Shown: positions 33,891 to 42,351 of the stretch, piece after piece | Layout of the letters: each line of letters starts with the position of its first letter | How positions within the stretch are numbered: the first letter of the stretch is position 1 | The notes under the pieces: generated by a model | Told to the model about the DNA's origin: nothing | Databases searched by the model: none | Seen by the model: the letters and a program-made list of their open reading frames with translations, nothing else | Position numbers and translations under genes: made by a program | Source: Luteipulveratus mongoliensis | GTDB lineage: Bacteria; Actinomycetota; Actinomycetes; Actinomycetales; Dermatophilaceae | NCBI RefSeq assembly: GCF_001190945.1 | Contig: NZ_CP011112.1 | Span: 124,001-188,000, forward strand | Length of the DNA stretch: 64,000 nt | Reading direction: 5' to 3'

Positions 33891-34679
33891 TCACGTCGAG
33901 GGTGGCTTGGCCGCTCGGGTCGCGATGTAGGCGGGGAAGTGCTGGGCCGTGACATCGGCGTGGTGCGGCGCTTCGCTGAGGTGGGTGAGGATGAATCCGG
34001 CGGCCAGCTGCCCGCCGATCTGCTCGGTCAGCGAGTGGCTGTACTCGATGGGGCCGGTCCCGTACGCCCGCATCCGGTCGGCCTCCGAGAGATCGAGCGA
34101 GCTGAAGGGAAGCCGGTGGCGCACCACGAGCTCGTCACGGTCGAGCGCCGCTTCGTCGAAGAGGTAGACGTCCGGGTTCATGAATCCGGTCATCAGTGTC
34201 CCGCCGGGGCGCAGCACGCGGAACGCCTCGGCCCAGACCGGCGTGAGGTCGGGGCAGAACACGTTCGACACGGGGTTGACGATGACGTCGAACTCGGCGT
34301 CGTCGAAGGCACCGAGGTCGCGCATGTCGCCCAGGACGGTGCGCAGCGCCACACCCTCACGAGCGGCGACCTCGTCGTCGCGCGACAGCTGCTTGGGCGA
34401 GTTGTCGAGCACGGTCACCACGGCACCCGCAGCCGCGAGGACCGGGCCTTGCTGTCCCCCGCCCGACGCGAGGCAGAGCACGCGGGCACCGGCCAGCTCG
34501 GCGGGGAACCAGTCGCGCGGTGTGGCCTCATGACCGATGAGCACCACGGACCACTCGCCTTCACGGGCACGAGCGATGACCTCCGGGCTCACCGGCCGAG
34601 ACCACTCGATGTCGTTGTCGGCCAGGCGATCCCAGGCAGCACGGTTGTGCGCGACCGGGTCAAAGTCTGCTGCAGCCAC
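33891..34679 (-). CDS. Class I SAM-dependent methyltransferase
   Basis: A 262-residue type 11 methyltransferase: motif I VLCLASGGGQQG is an atypical Cys/Ser-rich loop, followed by VTVLDNSPKQLSRD and FDVIVNPVSNVFCPD. The family is found in Gram-positives near tRNA or antibiotic genes. GTG 34679 (VAAADFDPVAHNRAAWD) is the likely start; an ATG at 34760 would add 27 basic residues. The 209 bases between it and the CGNR gene show no gene. Confidence 0.83.
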   Translation of the reverse strand: MAAADFDPVAHNRAAWDRLADNDIEWSRPVSPEVIARAREGEWSVVLIGHEATPRDWFPAELAGARVLCLASGGGQQGPVLAAAGAVVTVLDNSPKQLSRDDEVAAREGVALRTVLGDMRDLGAFDDAEFDVIVNPVSNVFCPDLTPVWAEAFRVLRPGGTLMTGFMNPDVYLFDEAALDRDELVVRHRLPFSSLDLSEADRMRAYGTGPIEYSHSLTEQIGGQLAAGFILTHLSEAPHHADVTAQHFPAYIATRAAKPPST

Positions 34680-34880
34680 ACGGCACCGTAACCCGGGTGC
34701 GGTCCGAAACGGATCGCCACAGAGCGATCCCGTTGTGCCACGGCGATGCAGGCTCGGCATCTCATGCGCGCTCCGGGAGTGGGCGTTCTGACATGGAGCG
34801 GGTGCAGTGAGCAACAATCAGGGACAGGTATGCGCTCTCGGCCCAGGCGTCCCTGAGCCGACGACAAGGGGAGACGAGAC

Positions 34881-35429
34881 GTGGGTGACGATCGGCCGTA
34901 CACCGCTGAAGAGCTGGCGCAGATGGAGCGCGATCAGCAGGACCCCGAGTTCGTGGCCTGGCTTGCGGCGATGGATGAGGACCTGCGGGTCTTCTTCGAG
35001 CAGGACGTGCCGGACATGCCTGAGAACCCGTGGTCAGAGGAAGGCTTGCGGCACGCGGAGCAGGCGGCGGTGTCGTTCTTCTGGGCGCACGATCTGGACT
35101 GGCCGGAGCGGGAGGTGCGGTTCGCGCGCTACCTGGGCGAAGTGTTCACGCGCAGCTTCGAGGGCTCCTGGAAATGGATCGATGTGCGTGGCGATGGAAA
35201 GGCGCCCGTCGTGCGTCGTCCGTCCATGCCCAACTACTTCGAGGTCGCCAACCAGGTCCGCGCCGCGGTGTCCGAACGCTCGGGCGAGACCTGGGCAGAG
35301 CTGTTCCGCAACACCCGCAGGTTCCACGACGCATGGGTGGCTGCGGGTCGCTTGGCCCCACAGGATTGGGAGGACTACCGGGTCAAGCAGGACATGAAGC
35401 GGCTCGGCGTCAGCGATGACGACGACTGA
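34881..35429 (+). CDS. Acidic hypothetical protein upstream of PD-(D/E)XK protein, candidate immunity/antitoxin partner
   Basis: A 182-residue, strongly acidic protein starting with GTG 34881 behind GGGGAG. It is Trp-rich (EFVAWLAAMDEDL, SFFWAHDLDWPE, SWKWIDV) and ends in VSDDDD. No family is recognised with confidence. Its stop overlaps the next start by 14 bases, so the pair is translationally coupled and probably works together. Small acidic Trp-rich proteins next to nuclease-fold genes are often immunity proteins, but that is inference here. Confidence 0.7.
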   Translation: MGDDRPYTAEELAQMERDQQDPEFVAWLAAMDEDLRVFFEQDVPDMPENPWSEEGLRHAEQAAVSFFWAHDLDWPEREVRFARYLGEVFTRSFEGSWKWIDVRGDGKAPVVRRPSMPNYFEVANQVRAAVSERSGETWAELFRNTRRFHDAWVAAGRLAPQDWEDYRVKQDMKRLGVSDDDD

Positions 35430-36279
35430 GCAGGATGAGCGGGAGCGCGAGTTCCTCGGGTACGTCGCACGCAAGGTAGCGCGAGGTGAGGAACCGCGGG
35501 ACCGCGACGACTACTGGGCCGAACGCGAGGCGTGGACCAGCCGGCGCGCTATCGGCGAGGCATGGGTCGTTCGGATCCACGCCGGGCTCGACTGCCGCGA
35601 TGATCGTGGGTACGGCCGTGAGGTCTTCGACCGGACTGACCTTGGTCCGCGCTTCCACGACATCCGGGTTCGGCTGGACAAGCCGCTGGCGGTCGAGGCC
35701 AAGGCCGGCGGCACGAACGCCACGCACGCGTTGCGGCAGCTGGACAAGGACGCGATCGTGCTCGCCGACCGCGGCACGATGCTGTGGCTGGTGCGGGACA
35801 TATCCAAGTTCCCACCCCGGGTGCGCGACCGATTGGATGAGCTGCAGCAGGCGTACCCGAGCACGTTCATCGTTCGGGAGATTACCGATCTCAACGAGGG
35901 ACGTGTCTTCGAGGAGCTGCGAGAGTTGTTGCGTACCAAGGAACTTGAGCACTGGACCATGCGTGAGGCGCAGCTGACTATCGCGGCTAGGCGTGCGAGA
36001 CGCGACGAACTCGTAGAAGAAGCGAGTGCGGCCGAAGAAGAGCTGGCCGTGGTGGCCGCTCAACGCCAGGAGATACAGAACGACCTCGCGATCGTGCGCG
36101 CTCAGCGGGGCGAACGGGCAAGACTGGGCGACCAGACGTCATTGGGCGCCCGTGTCGCTGCGCAACGCGGGCAACAAGCAGGCCCAGCCTCGGGCGACGG
36201 ATTGGGCCAGCCCTACCTGGCACGCATGGGCCGTGAGATGCAGACAGCGCCCGGTCGGAGTCAGGAGCGCGACCTTTGA
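35416..36279 (+). CDS. PD-(D/E)XK nuclease-like protein with C-terminal coiled coil
   Basis: A 287-residue protein. Residues 40-130 contain a restriction-endonuclease-like signature: Glu48 in the leading helix (AIGEAWVVRIH), Asp82 (FHDIRV) and Glu94-x-Lys96 (VEAKAGG), followed by a Leu-Arg-Gln-Leu-x-Lys-Asp helix. Residues 180-235 form a charged coiled coil. This core resembles the toxin domains found at the C-termini of actinobacterial polymorphic toxins, but no secretion or trafficking domain is attached. It is coupled to the acidic gene upstream. Possible roles: toxin of a toxin-immunity pair, defence nuclease, or mobile-element nuclease. Confidence 0.65.
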   Translation: MTTTEQDEREREFLGYVARKVARGEEPRDRDDYWAEREAWTSRRAIGEAWVVRIHAGLDCRDDRGYGREVFDRTDLGPRFHDIRVRLDKPLAVEAKAGGTNATHALRQLDKDAIVLADRGTMLWLVRDISKFPPRVRDRLDELQQAYPSTFIVREITDLNEGRVFEELRELLRTKELEHWTMREAQLTIAARRARRDELVEEASAAEEELAVVAAQRQEIQNDLAIVRAQRGERARLGDQTSLGARVAAQRGQQAGPASGDGLGQPYLARMGREMQTAPGRSQERDL

Positions 36280-36292
36280 GCCGACGGGACAG

Positions 36293-36712
36293 CTATCGCG
36301 TCCCTAGGTGCGTCGATTCAGCGAATTCGGTTGCTGGCGAATGACTTCCGACTCTGTGAGGCCGCCAATCGCAGACAATGCAGTCGCGGTGAGTGAGGTC
36401 GGCCAGAGCAAGATAGGTGGCTCGGAGTGGACCGCCTTCGATCCAGACCGGCCCGAGGATGGTGCCGTCCGGCGCCCGCTTGATGCGGGCGACGAGGAAC
36501 CGCACTCGTAGCGCCCGTCCTGCGTCGGTGACCAGGTGCGGTGCGTGGACGGGTGCGCCGTTCATGAGGTGGTGCATCCGCGCCATCGCGTCGGCGCCGA
36601 TCCGGCGACGTAGCCCACGGCTGGCGATCGTCGAGAACTCGACGGGTACGTCGACCAGGTGCAGCCCAGCGGCCGCGAGCCGCGAGTGCAGTCCTGTCAC
36701 GCGGCGTTTCAT
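36293..36712 (-). CDS. Hypothetical protein of WhiB operon
   Basis: A 139-residue protein, MKRRVTGLHSRLAAAGLHLV at the N-terminus, then RRIGADAMARMHHLMN and RFLVARIKRAPDGTILGPVWIEGG. No known domain. ATG 36712 overlaps the WhiB stop (ATGA), so it is the last gene of a coupled three-gene operon. It has a Cys-Asp-Trp and His near the C-terminus (RDCIVCDWRPHRVG), but no recognisable zinc motif. Confidence 0.65.
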   Translation of the reverse strand: MKRRVTGLHSRLAAAGLHLVDVPVEFSTIASRGLRRRIGADAMARMHHLMNGAPVHAPHLVTDAGRALRVRFLVARIKRAPDGTILGPVWIEGGPLRATYLALADLTHRDCIVCDWRPHRVGSHSPATEFAESTHLGTR

Positions 36713-36993
36713 GGTGTACGCCTCAGGTCGCGTCGGTCCTGCTCGCTGAGTCCGCCCCAGATGCCGTACTCCTGACCGGCTTCTTGTGCGTACGTCAGGC
36801 ACGCCGCACGCACCGGACAACCTGCACACACGGCAGCGGCATGGGCGCGGTGCTTGCGACGACTTGCGCGCCGGGTCGGCCACCACCGGTCCGGGTCAGC
36901 GGCCCCGTTGCACAGCGCGCCGGCCACCAGCCACGGCGGTGGTGCGGGAGCCACGTCAATCGTGTGAAAAGTGTTGGTACTCACTGTGATCAC
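36709..36993 (-). CDS. WhiB family iron-sulfur transcriptional regulator
   Basis: A 94-residue WhiB-like protein with the four cluster-binding cysteines Cys28, Cys56, Cys59 and Cys65 (LCNGAADPDRWWP; VCAGCPVRAACL) and the GIWGG turn at 77-81. WhiB proteins bind a [4Fe-4S] cluster and sigma-A region 4 to regulate transcription in actinobacteria only. Both ends overlap neighbours by four bases, so it is the middle of a tightly coupled operon. The basic tail after GIWGG is short (DRRDLRRTP), as in WhiBs encoded on plasmids, phages or integrated elements. Confidence 0.92.
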   Translation of the reverse strand: MITVSTNTFHTIDVAPAPPPWLVAGALCNGAADPDRWWPTRRASRRKHRAHAAAVCAGCPVRAACLTYAQEAGQEYGIWGGLSEQDRRDLRRTP

Positions 36994-37547
36994 ACCCTTG
37001 AGACCGAGAGCTGCCGGGCGGCCGTGGGTGGCTCGTCGTCCTCATCAGCCAGGTGTCGCCCGCGGGGGCAGTGCCGGGCCTCGGTGGCTTCCCGGATGGT
37101 GTCGCGCAGCCACCGGATGGCGACCTGCTCGCACGACAACCGGCCGAGCCCCGCACGGACCCGGACCTCATTGACCGCCTCGGTCAGCCGGGCGCCCAGG
37201 ACCGCGTAAGGACCGATCTGTAACCCGCGTGGGTGCGGCGAGTTGCGCTCCAGGTCCTGCCACGCCTGCACCAGGAATCCGTCCAACCGCAGGTGCGCAC
37301 GCAGATGCTCCACCAGTGCTGGGTCATCCGCAGCGGCGAGCATGTCACCGCGGTGCTTGATCAGTAGCCGCAGCATCGGTGGCTCGTCGTACTCATGCGC
37401 CCACGGTTCGTACTCCGCGATGATCGAGGCGGCCCGTCGACGCCGCTCCGCATTCGCTGGTGCGTCCGACCTAGGCACGCCCAGCATCAATAGATCCGAC
37501 GGCACCCAGTCCGCTACCTCTTCGAACGTTTTCCCCACGCCGTTCAT
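36990..37547 (-). CDS. Hypothetical protein, first gene of WhiB operon
   Basis: A 185-residue protein, MNGVGKTFEEVADWVPSDLL, with a central helical part (LLIKHRGDMLAAADDPALVEHLRAHLRLDGFLVQAWQDLE) and a C-terminal GLGRLSCEQVAIRWLRDTI. It is not recognised. AGGGGAGC precedes ATG 37547. It overlaps WhiB by four bases. It faces the XRE-TPR regulator gene across 185 bases, so it may be that regulator's target. Confidence 0.68.
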   Translation of the reverse strand: MNGVGKTFEEVADWVPSDLLMLGVPRSDAPANAERRRRAASIIAEYEPWAHEYDEPPMLRLLIKHRGDMLAAADDPALVEHLRAHLRLDGFLVQAWQDLERNSPHPRGLQIGPYAVLGARLTEAVNEVRVRAGLGRLSCEQVAIRWLRDTIREATEARHCPRGRHLADEDDEPPTAARQLSVSRV

Positions 37548-37634
37548 GTTCGCTCCCCTGACAACTGGTGACCACTTGAGATGGGTCCGTGAAGAGCCAT
37601 AGTGAGGACTTCCATGTCGGGAAGCGAGGGCCCT

Positions 37635-37653
37635 CAGAGGACGTACAGAGGAC
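37635..37653. promoter_or_regulatory. Direct repeat CAGAGGAC x2 in the WhiB operon/XRE divergent promoter
   Basis: CAGAGGAC occurs at 37635-37642 and 37646-37653, an 11-base period (one helical turn), and GTGAGGAC is present again near 37602. They lie in the 185-base gap between the WhiB operon and the XRE-TPR gene and may be regulator half-sites. Confidence 0.45.
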
Positions 37654-37732
37654 TTATTAGCCCGAAGTAGCCCTGAACGACAGAAATAGGACACGATGGC
37701 TCGAGTCAGAGACGTATTCGTGGAGGTGCGCT

Positions 37733-38992
37733 GTGCCCCGCTCCGTTGGAAACACACGGCTGAAGGCCGCCCGGGTTGCTGCCGGGTACAGCTCCCAGCA
37801 GGCACTCGCGGACGCCATCACTCGCGCAGCTCAGCAGCGAAGTGTCCGAGGCCTGACTGTTGGCGTTCGACAGATTCGGCGCTGGGAGTCTGCGACGCCG
37901 CCCTGGCCGCAGCCCGACGTGCAGGTCGTCCTGACCGACCTGCTGGGGCTGAGTCTGGAAGATCTCGGTTTTACGCCACCGTGGGGACGCGAGGGCAGAT
38001 CCGATCGGGCCTCATACGTCGCGTCGCGACGAGATGCCGGACCGATGCCTCATATGCCGGTGGCTAGCTTGCAGCCCCCGACGGTCGGCAAGGACTTTCG
38101 GGCTATCACGCGGTCACATCGGAACCTGTATTGGTCCGTGACACCGTCCGTCCTTCATCCCGCGGTGCTGGAGCATGCTCGTCTCGGCATCGCGCTTCTG
38201 GAGGAGACGGCGAGTCCTGCCCGGCAGCTTCTTGCGGCTGCGCTCGCTGAGTCCTACTTGCTTGCCGGGCGCATCGAGTTCTTCGATCTGAGTCAGCCCG
38301 ACCAGGCGTCCGAGACTCTGATGCGAGCGCTCCAGGCCGCGAGCCAAGCAGACGACTCATTACTCGGGTCTGCGGTTCTCGCCCACCTTGCGTTCATTCC
38401 CGGTTGGGCGGGAGATCCAGAGGCCGCACTCGAGCGCATGGTGGCCGCTCGTGCTTACGCGCGTCGTGAAGAGGCATCGGCCGAGTTCTGGGCATGGCTG
38501 GATGCGGTCGAGGCGGAATGCGAAACGCGTTGCGGCCACGCGCGCAATGCGTTGAAGTTGATCAGCGAGGCTGAAGACCGGATGGGGCGTGAGGCGGGTC
38601 AGCACACGACACCCGACTGGATGGACTGGTTCAGCCCGACACGTCTCGCGGCCTTCAAAGGCAACACCCTGCTCAACGTCGGCCACCTTCCGCAGGCTCG
38701 GCAGACCCTTCAACAGGTGCTGAACGACCTGCCTGCTGAGGACGGCAAGCAGCGTACGGTCATCCTCGGCGACCTCGCGATGATCGAAGCTACCGATGGC
38801 CAGCCGGAGCAAGCATGCCAGTACGCGTCTCAAGCGCTCGATCAACTCGCGATCACTTGGTACGCAACGGGACTGGACCGCGTGAGAGAGGTGCGACGAG
38901 CTCTCGCAGACTGGCAGAACGAGTCGTGCGTCCGCGACCTGGATGACCGGCTCTATGACTGGGGGACGACGGTCAACGCACTTCTGCGTTGA
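37733..38992 (+). CDS. XRE-family regulator with C-terminal TPR repeats
   Basis: A 419-residue protein from GTG 37733, supported by GGAGG. Residues 5-75 are a cro/C1-type HTH (TRLKAARVAAGYSSQQALADAIT...VRQIRRWES). The remainder is helical with TPR-like repeats (ARLGIALLEETASPARQLLAAALAESYLLAGR; ALERMVAARAYARREEASAEFWAWLD; GHLPQARQTLQQVLNDLP). Such actinobacterial regulators bind peptides or small ligands with the TPR part. It is divergent from the WhiB operon and overlaps the convergent HAD gene by 20 bases. Confidence 0.87.
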   Translation: MPRSVGNTRLKAARVAAGYSSQQALADAITRAAQQRSVRGLTVGVRQIRRWESATPPWPQPDVQVVLTDLLGLSLEDLGFTPPWGREGRSDRASYVASRRDAGPMPHMPVASLQPPTVGKDFRAITRSHRNLYWSVTPSVLHPAVLEHARLGIALLEETASPARQLLAAALAESYLLAGRIEFFDLSQPDQASETLMRALQAASQADDSLLGSAVLAHLAFIPGWAGDPEAALERMVAARAYARREEASAEFWAWLDAVEAECETRCGHARNALKLISEAEDRMGREAGQHTTPDWMDWFSPTRLAAFKGNTLLNVGHLPQARQTLQQVLNDLPAEDGKQRTVILGDLAMIEATDGQPEQACQYASQALDQLAITWYATGLDRVREVRRALADWQNESCVRDLDDRLYDWGTTVNALLR

Positions 38993-39632
38993 AGGCTGCA
39001 ACCCGCTGTGGGAGCTCGACCAGCGAGTCGATCCGCATCGTCGGGATCGCATCAGCGGCTGGGTCGTCCTGCTGGATCGTGCCCCATGGGCCTCGCCGGA
39101 TCAGGGCGGTCAGCAGGCCTGTCGCGGCAGCAGGGCGGATGTCGTTGTCGAGGCGATCACCGACGTACAAGATTTCGCCAGCTGCGGCGGGCGCGGCCTC
39201 AACGACGTGATCGAAGAACGCCGTGTCTGGCTTGGAGGCGCCCCAGTCATCACTGGTCGCGACCATGTCGGTCGGCAGCTCCAGGCCGCGAAGGAGGCCT
39301 CCGGCCCGCACTGTCTGATTGCCTGCGATGCCCACCCATAAGCCGTCCGCACGGAGCCGGCTCAGGCTTGCTCGGACGTCCGCGTACAGGTCGTCCTCAC
39401 CGAACCACTCCGGCTGACCGGCCTCGGCGCGCTTGACTCGCTCCCTCGTCAGGTCGAACCCAGGCTGGAAGACCTGGAACGTCTCTCGGTAGTCACGTCC
39501 CTGCGCGATGACCGCCCCGAAGACAGCAGCGAACGTATGCCGCGGCACACCCAACCAGTCCGCCCAAGTCCCGTACTCCCGGGTCTCGTCCACCAGGCAC
39601 TCACCAACGTCGAAGACCACCGCACGAATCAC
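38973..39632 (-). CDS. HAD family hydrolase
   Basis: A 219-residue HAD phosphatase starting with GTG 39632: VFDVGECLVDETREYG is motif I with Asp nucleophile (the second Asp of DxD is replaced by Glu: DVGE), GIAGNQT is motif II, and GASKPDTAFF and YVGDRLDNDI are motifs III and IV. Asp-x-Glu in motif I is unusual and may alter chemistry. HAD genes often sit next to XRE-TPR regulators in actinobacteria. Substrate unknown. Confidence 0.85.
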   Translation of the reverse strand: MIRAVVFDVGECLVDETREYGTWADWLGVPRHTFAAVFGAVIAQGRDYRETFQVFQPGFDLTRERVKRAEAGQPEWFGEDDLYADVRASLSRLRADGLWVGIAGNQTVRAGGLLRGLELPTDMVATSDDWGASKPDTAFFDHVVEAAPAAAGEILYVGDRLDNDIRPAAATGLLTALIRRGPWGTIQQDDPAADAIPTMRIDSLVELPQRVAAFNAEVR

Positions 39633-40059
39633 GCGACAGAGCCTAGATCGTGCTTGTCGATACACGCGCAGCCCGTGTCCGCTGAGGACGTAGCCGGGCG
39701 CAGGGCCGCAGGCTGGGCTGAGTGCGAGCGAGGCGACGATCTTCGAGCGATGCGGGTCGGTGAGATCACCGCTCGGCGAGGGAAGTGGGCCGGGCTCGCG
39801 ACTGCCGGTCTGCCTGCTGACGGCGCCGGTCAGGTGCCCTTAGGATTCGGATGTATTCCTCTGCAGCACTGAAACGTAGGCAGGCACTCAGAGGGCCGGA
39901 GATTTCGGCGCCTGCTCGGTCCTACCCAATGGGTACGGATCCAAGCGTGATTCGCGTTCTTCGCCGTCCTGGACGACTCACGGCCCTGGACGGTAACGAC
40001 GACGCTGCTGCTCGGCGCGGCCGGGATCAGGTGGTGGCGTCGCCGTCAGCGGCGTCCGA
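39633..40059. other. Non-coding or decayed stretch
   Basis: Short open frames are present on both strands but none has a ribosome binding site plus recognisable protein. This is probably decayed material upstream of the DUF4913-like remnant. Confidence 0.4.
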
Positions 40060-40400
40060 GCGCCGACCCGTGCCGTGACGCACATGGGCTGCGACCGAGA
40101 CCTGGCCCGGTGGTCGGGCGGCTGACCGCGCTGTGGAAGGCGTGCGAGCACCTGCGGCTCGATCCGGCCACCGGACCATCAGTGATGTGGCGTGACCACA
40201 TGGACCACCACATGAGCGTGATGATGTCCGGCGACGTCGCGTTCGCCGGATGCAGCCAGGACAAGGGCCGTGCCGCACGCAGCGAGCGAAAAGGTCTTGC
40301 CGTGCAGCGATCCGCCGGCCGAGCTGTACGCCGTCACCCCGCCCGACCTGTCCCCGCCGGCACCAGGGCCGGCGACCTCGACGGTCCAAGGGCAAGACCT
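40060..40400 (+). pseudogene. DUF4913-like remnant (integrative element protein)
   Basis: The plus strand from 40110 reads VVGRLTALWKACEHLRLDPA, then GPSVMWRDHMDHHMSVM, the core of DUF4913 proteins found on actinobacterial plasmids and integrated elements. The normal tail (PCxDPPAELY) appears at about 40290 in another frame, so at least one frameshift separates the parts. The N-terminus is cut by stops. Approximate ends are given. Confidence 0.55.
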
Positions 40401-41064
40401 ACTCGCGTCCCAGACAGCTGTCAGCCTTCGCGCTCAGCTTCTGCGCCTTCGCGCGCTCTCGTCGTTGCTGGTCCGCTTGCGCCGACCGTGGGGGGATCAC
40501 GTGATCGATGACCCTGGCGCGCCGACTCGAGTACGTCTGAATCTTGCGTCGACGCATGATGTTGCGAGCCGCCTTGAGTCGAAGTTTCGCCACGACCGCT
40601 GGCGTCAGTTCTGTAGCTCGAAGCTCCTGTGCGGCCCAGACCGTGGCTCCGCCGACACACATGGCGATCGACCCGAGGACTATCTCTACGGGGCCGTCGC
40701 CACTGATTCCCAGCCGCGCCAGCTCAAAGACTCCCGTGCCGAAGACCACGAGTCCGATCAGAGCGAACACGCTGTAGGCGACGAGCAGGACCGTGAAGAA
40801 GCCTCGGCGCCATCTGGGGCCCGGGCCGACCCGGGCCCGGGTGACGAGCTTGCTCGTGTGTCGCTTCCACGCCTCGATGTCCTCTGGCGCCGAGTCCGCC
40901 TCTTTCAGCAGCTTCTGCATCTCGACCGCGGCCTTGGCGCGGCGGTAGGGCTGTCGCTGTGTGTACACGGCGGCGATGGAGGTCAGTGCCGTCAGCACGG
41001 CGACAAGGGTGGCGATCGAAGGCACCCAGCTCACATGCCAGATCGCGGTTGATGACGCACTCAT
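40399..41064 (-). CDS. Hypothetical three-pass membrane protein
   Basis: A 221-residue protein with hydrophobic segments at about 13-35 (IATLVAVLTALTSIAAVY), 88-111 (FFTVLLVAYSVFALIGLVVF) and 124-144 (VEIVLGSIAMCVGGATVW). A basic C-terminal tail (AARNIMRRRKIQTYSSRRAR...) would be cytoplasmic. No family recognised. It sits between decayed mobilization genes and may be cargo of that element. The ATG at 41064 has only a weak ribosome binding site. Confidence 0.6.
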   Translation of the reverse strand: MSASSTAIWHVSWVPSIATLVAVLTALTSIAAVYTQRQPYRRAKAAVEMQKLLKEADSAPEDIEAWKRHTSKLVTRARVGPGPRWRRGFFTVLLVAYSVFALIGLVVFGTGVFELARLGISGDGPVEIVLGSIAMCVGGATVWAAQELRATELTPAVVAKLRLKAARNIMRRRKIQTYSSRRARVIDHVIPPRSAQADQQRRERAKAQKLSAKADSCLGRE

Positions 41065-41203
41065 GACTGGCCCCGCCTCAGCTATCGAGCAGTTTGCTCA
41101 TCCGTGCGGCCGAGCGTACGGCGCGCACGTGCGGCTGCTCGATCGATCGCCGCGTGAGTCCTTGAGGTACAAGGGCGAAGCCGCTACGACGGATGCACGT
41201 CGC

Positions 41204-41938
41204 TCAGCGGCTGTCGCGGCCCCGGGTTGCTCCAGGCCCGGTGTTCGGCACTCGGAGACGCTTGCTGGCACTTGAGTGCCGACCAACGTCTGCGTCATCG
41301 CGGACACCATCGGCGAGCTGCTCCAACTCCGGGTGCTCCCACTCACTCGACGGGGTCACTGGCTGGTCGTCCTGCGACGGCGGCGCATCGTTGGCCAAGA
41401 CCCACTCCGCCGCCGCGGCCTCCTCCTGCTCGGGCCTGCCGTGCGCCTTACACAGCCGCGGCAGGGTCAGGTCCGCGCCGTACCTGCCGGCAGGTCTCGG
41501 CACACCCCGGCCATCCTCGGTGGGGCCGGTGACCGACCACCTCGGACGCCCGTCCTCGGGCTTGACGGACAACGAGCGGTGCCACACGTGGGCCATCGAC
41601 CATCTGCGGCCCGGCCGGTACGCGCGTCGAGCACATCCGCGCCGGAGGCGTCGCGGTCCTTTATCAGCACCTTGGTGTCGAAGTTGCGGGCCGCCGCATC
41701 CAGGTAGTTACCGATCGACGTCGCCTCGTTCATCGACAGAGTGGCCGCCGTAACAGGCCATCACTGGGGTGTCGCCGGCGACCAAATGAGGGTCGGTGTG
41801 CACGTTCCGCTCCTCGTCATGGGCGTGCTCCCGGGTGTCGACGACGTAGGTGATCAGACCGCCCATTCGGCTACCGCGAGTCACGTTCGGCATCACCGCA
41901 AACGACTCCATCGGGTCGGGGCCTCGACCGACTCCCAC
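41204..41938 (-). pseudogene. Decayed MobA-type relaxase
   Basis: Three frames read in order on the minus strand. 41938-41708 gives PNVTRGSRMGGLITYVVDT and HTDPHLVAGDTPVMA. 41733-41467 gives MNEATSIGNYLDAAARNFDT. 41596-41204 gives MAHVWHRSLSVKPEDG. Together these are the N-terminal blocks of actinobacterial relaxase/mobilization nucleases (PNVTRGxRMxGL...EPHLVAGD...HVWHCSLS). Two frameshifts and loss of the three-histidine block and C-terminus mean it is dead. The MobC remnant is directly upstream, the usual order. Confidence 0.7.
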
Positions 41939-42150
41939 ACCTGCCGCAGATCGGCCAGGTACGTCACCAACTCGGCGCGCTCGGCGTCCGACAAACCCTT
42001 ATTGGGGTGGCCGTGGCGCACGATCTGAATCACGTTGTTGCCCAGATTCCCCAGCGACCGGGACAGCTCAAGCAACCGCGTCGGGTTCTCCCGCTACTCG
42101 GTGATCGTCTCCGCCGGCACGGCATCGGCCAGGGCCGTCTCTACGAGAAG
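41893..42150 (-). pseudogene. Decayed MobC relaxosome accessory protein
   Basis: Reading minus from about 42150: VTVPKLLVETALADAVPAET, a TAG stop, then RENPTRLLELSRSLGNLGNN and VIQIVRHGHPNKGLSDAERA, ending near 41893. The LSRSLGNLGNNVIQI segment is the MobC signature. The in-frame TAG lies about 24 residues before it. It precedes and slightly overlaps the relaxase remnant, as in intact mobilization modules. Confidence 0.68.
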
Positions 42151-42351
42151 CTTTGGCACCGTTACTGATTGCTCACGGCTCAGCCGTCTGCCGGACACCC
42201 TGGGCACGTCATGGCGTTGCGCAAGGCGCACGCGGACGGGCTACCACCGCTGCCGGCGGTCTACCCGGAGTCGTGGGACGACCACAACGCCCGCCACCAC
42301 CTTGAGGCCGACGACTCAGGCGAACCGAGGAGGACCAGCCTTGAAAAGGAG

